42,341 nucleotides of DNA. Origin: Acidimicrobiaceae bacterium (GTDB taxonomy: Bacteria > Actinomycetota > Acidimicrobiia > Acidimicrobiales > Aldehydirespiratoraceae). Positions 41,709 to 42,341 of the stretch are shown here, one piece after another. Position numbers and translations under genes: made by a program. The stretch's first letter is position 1. Every line of letters begins with the position of its first letter. The notes beneath the pieces are model-generated. The model was not told the origin of the DNA. It made no database searches and saw nothing but the letters and a program-made list of their open reading frames with translations. The stretch is from assembly GCA_028819005.1 (NCBI GenBank), contig JAPPMP010000012.1, positions 1-42,341 of the forward strand, read 5' to 3'.

Positions 41709-42056
41709 TCATTGTTTCCATTGGCCGGCGGCGACGCCTTTGACGTGTGGTTCGCGTGCCAGCAGTTCACCGAGTTTGCTGATCTCGTCAATATCCCAGC
41801 CTAGGGCTCCGCAGACGGCTTGGTCCCAGCGGCGGCGGATGTCGGTGTAGCCGTCGCGGTACTGCGGGACGATCTCATCGCGTGTCTCCTCCCAGCACGC
41901 GCCCAGTGCTGCCACGACATCTTGGTCGTTGATGTCGGGCATGGGGACAGTCAGCCACGAGGCTGGGTTGTACAAGGGGAAGTCGAACGTTTTGCCGGGT
42001 AGACGCATGATTGCCAGCCGACCTGGGGTGGAGTACGGGTTTTTCCGGTGCCGCAC
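41709..42056 (-). pseudogene. C-terminal fragment of an unrecognised gene, broken upstream
   Basis: Readable frame with NPYSTPGRLAIMRLPGKTF, FPLYNPASWLTVPMPDIND, VPQYRDGYTDIRRRWDQAVC and ELLAREPHVKG, ending at 41709. It looks like the C-terminal end of a larger protein, perhaps a helicase- or methyltransferase-type enzyme, but I cannot name it. Upstream, around 42020-42040, the coding signal shifts into another frame (next entry), so gene or assembly is broken there. Confidence 0.45.
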
Positions 42057-42163
42057 GGCAGCACGATCCGACCCCGTGCCTCGCCTCTTGGGATGTTGTC
42101 CTCGTCGGCTAGTTCATTGGCACGCAAACGCTCCACGGCCAACGAAACCGCCTCGCGTTGCAT
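42021..42163 (-). pseudogene. N-terminal fragment of a DEAD/DEAH-type helicase
   Basis: From ATG 42163: MQREAVSLAVERLRANELA, then EARGRIVLPCGTGKTR, a Walker A motif of superfamily 2 helicases that usually begins proteins of several hundred residues. Just after GKTR the frame loses sense and the other frame takes over. The bulk of a helicase is therefore missing between the two fragments, by deletion or mis-assembly. Confidence 0.5.
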
Positions 42164-42209
42164 ACAGGATCGCGTCTGGGCTGGTATACCTGTATTTTCC
42201 AGAGAACCA

Positions 42210-42230
42210 GGGGGGGGGGGGGGGGGGGGG
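42210..42230 (+). other. run of 21 G, probable sequencing or assembly artefact
   Basis: 21 consecutive G at 42210-42230. The following 110 bases are G-rich and hold no gene I recognise. Such runs are typical artefacts at contig ends, so sequence right of 42200 is unreliable. Confidence 0.8.
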
Positions 42231-42341
42231 CCCAGCGAGGGGCTTCGCATTGGGGGCAGGGTTCGTAATTTGCGGTGGCGTTGAGCGGGGCGGGTTGGGT
42301 TGCGCCAGCGGTGGCGGGGTTCAGGAGTTACCGGGGGGCAC

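Noticed and set aside
42210..42230. Poly-G tract as a functional G-quadruplex or phase-variable tract
   Set aside because: Position at a contig end with broken neighbouring genes fits an artefact better.

Overview
The window reads as a chromosomal segment of a high-GC actinobacterium. A WhiB-family regulator, a SenX3/RegX3-type two-component pair, a DUF2017-ClpS pair, an actinobacterial CtaF-like oxidase subunit, PHO-box direct repeats and many apparently leaderless starts (a TANNNT hexamer 6-8 nt before the start codon) all point that way. The gene set would suit an Acidimicrobiia-like lineage, but that placement is inference. Nearly all of the window is ordinary, densely packed chromosome. 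The exceptions are an A/T-richer ABC-exporter island (about 25.9-28.1 kb) and a damaged or mis-assembled right end containing a 21-G run.

Layout: (1) 1-1.7 kb: the 5' part of a tRNA-Glu, plsY and a degV gene. (2) 1.7-13 kb: a respiratory block. ctaA-clpS-DUF2017 runs leftward and ctaB rightward, followed by a long cox operon. The operon encodes a degenerate CoxI-like protein and a degenerate CoxIII-like protein that have lost the catalytic ligands, a long CtaF-like protein, and then a canonical caa3 oxidase (coxB with cytochrome c domain, coxA, coxC, subunit IV) and ctaG. (3) 13-18 kb: a small coiled-coil repeat protein, serS, paired crcB genes divergent from pdxH, and a TlpA/CcdA thiol-redox pair. 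(4) 18-19 kb: a whiB7-like gene with an AT-rich box and promoter, a 46-codon leader ORF and a perfect 18-bp hairpin, which together look like an antibiotic-responsive attenuator. (5) 19-26 kb: a phosphate cluster, pstSCAB-phoU-senX3-regX3, behind a three-unit PHO box. (6) 26-28 kb: an ABC-2 exporter of foreign composition. (7) 28-35.6 kb: pcrA, a hypothetical membrane-anchored protein, sucCD, purH, plsC. (8) 35.6-41 kb: a LivHMGF/LivJ amino-acid-type ABC transporter whose LivH carries an exported beta-domain. (9) 41-42.3 kb: a MazEF-like toxin-antitoxin pair, then broken helicase-like fragments.

How the genes work together: ctaA and ctaB make heme A, ctaG helps load copper, and TlpA/CcdA probably supply reductant for heme c or CuA maturation of the caa3 oxidase. 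The Pst transporter, PhoU and SenX3-RegX3 form a self-contained phosphate sensing and uptake circuit. PlsY and PlsC supply successive acylation steps of phospholipid synthesis.

Most interesting: the ligand-less CoxI/CoxIII pair in front of a complete oxidase; a GC-rich 18-bp repeat (core GCTCCGGYTRCGCCCGGC) found in-frame at the ends of cox and senX3 coding regions and again in a non-coding tandem array; the whiB7 leader; the LivH fusion; and the face-to-face overlapping -10 elements between crcB and pdxH.
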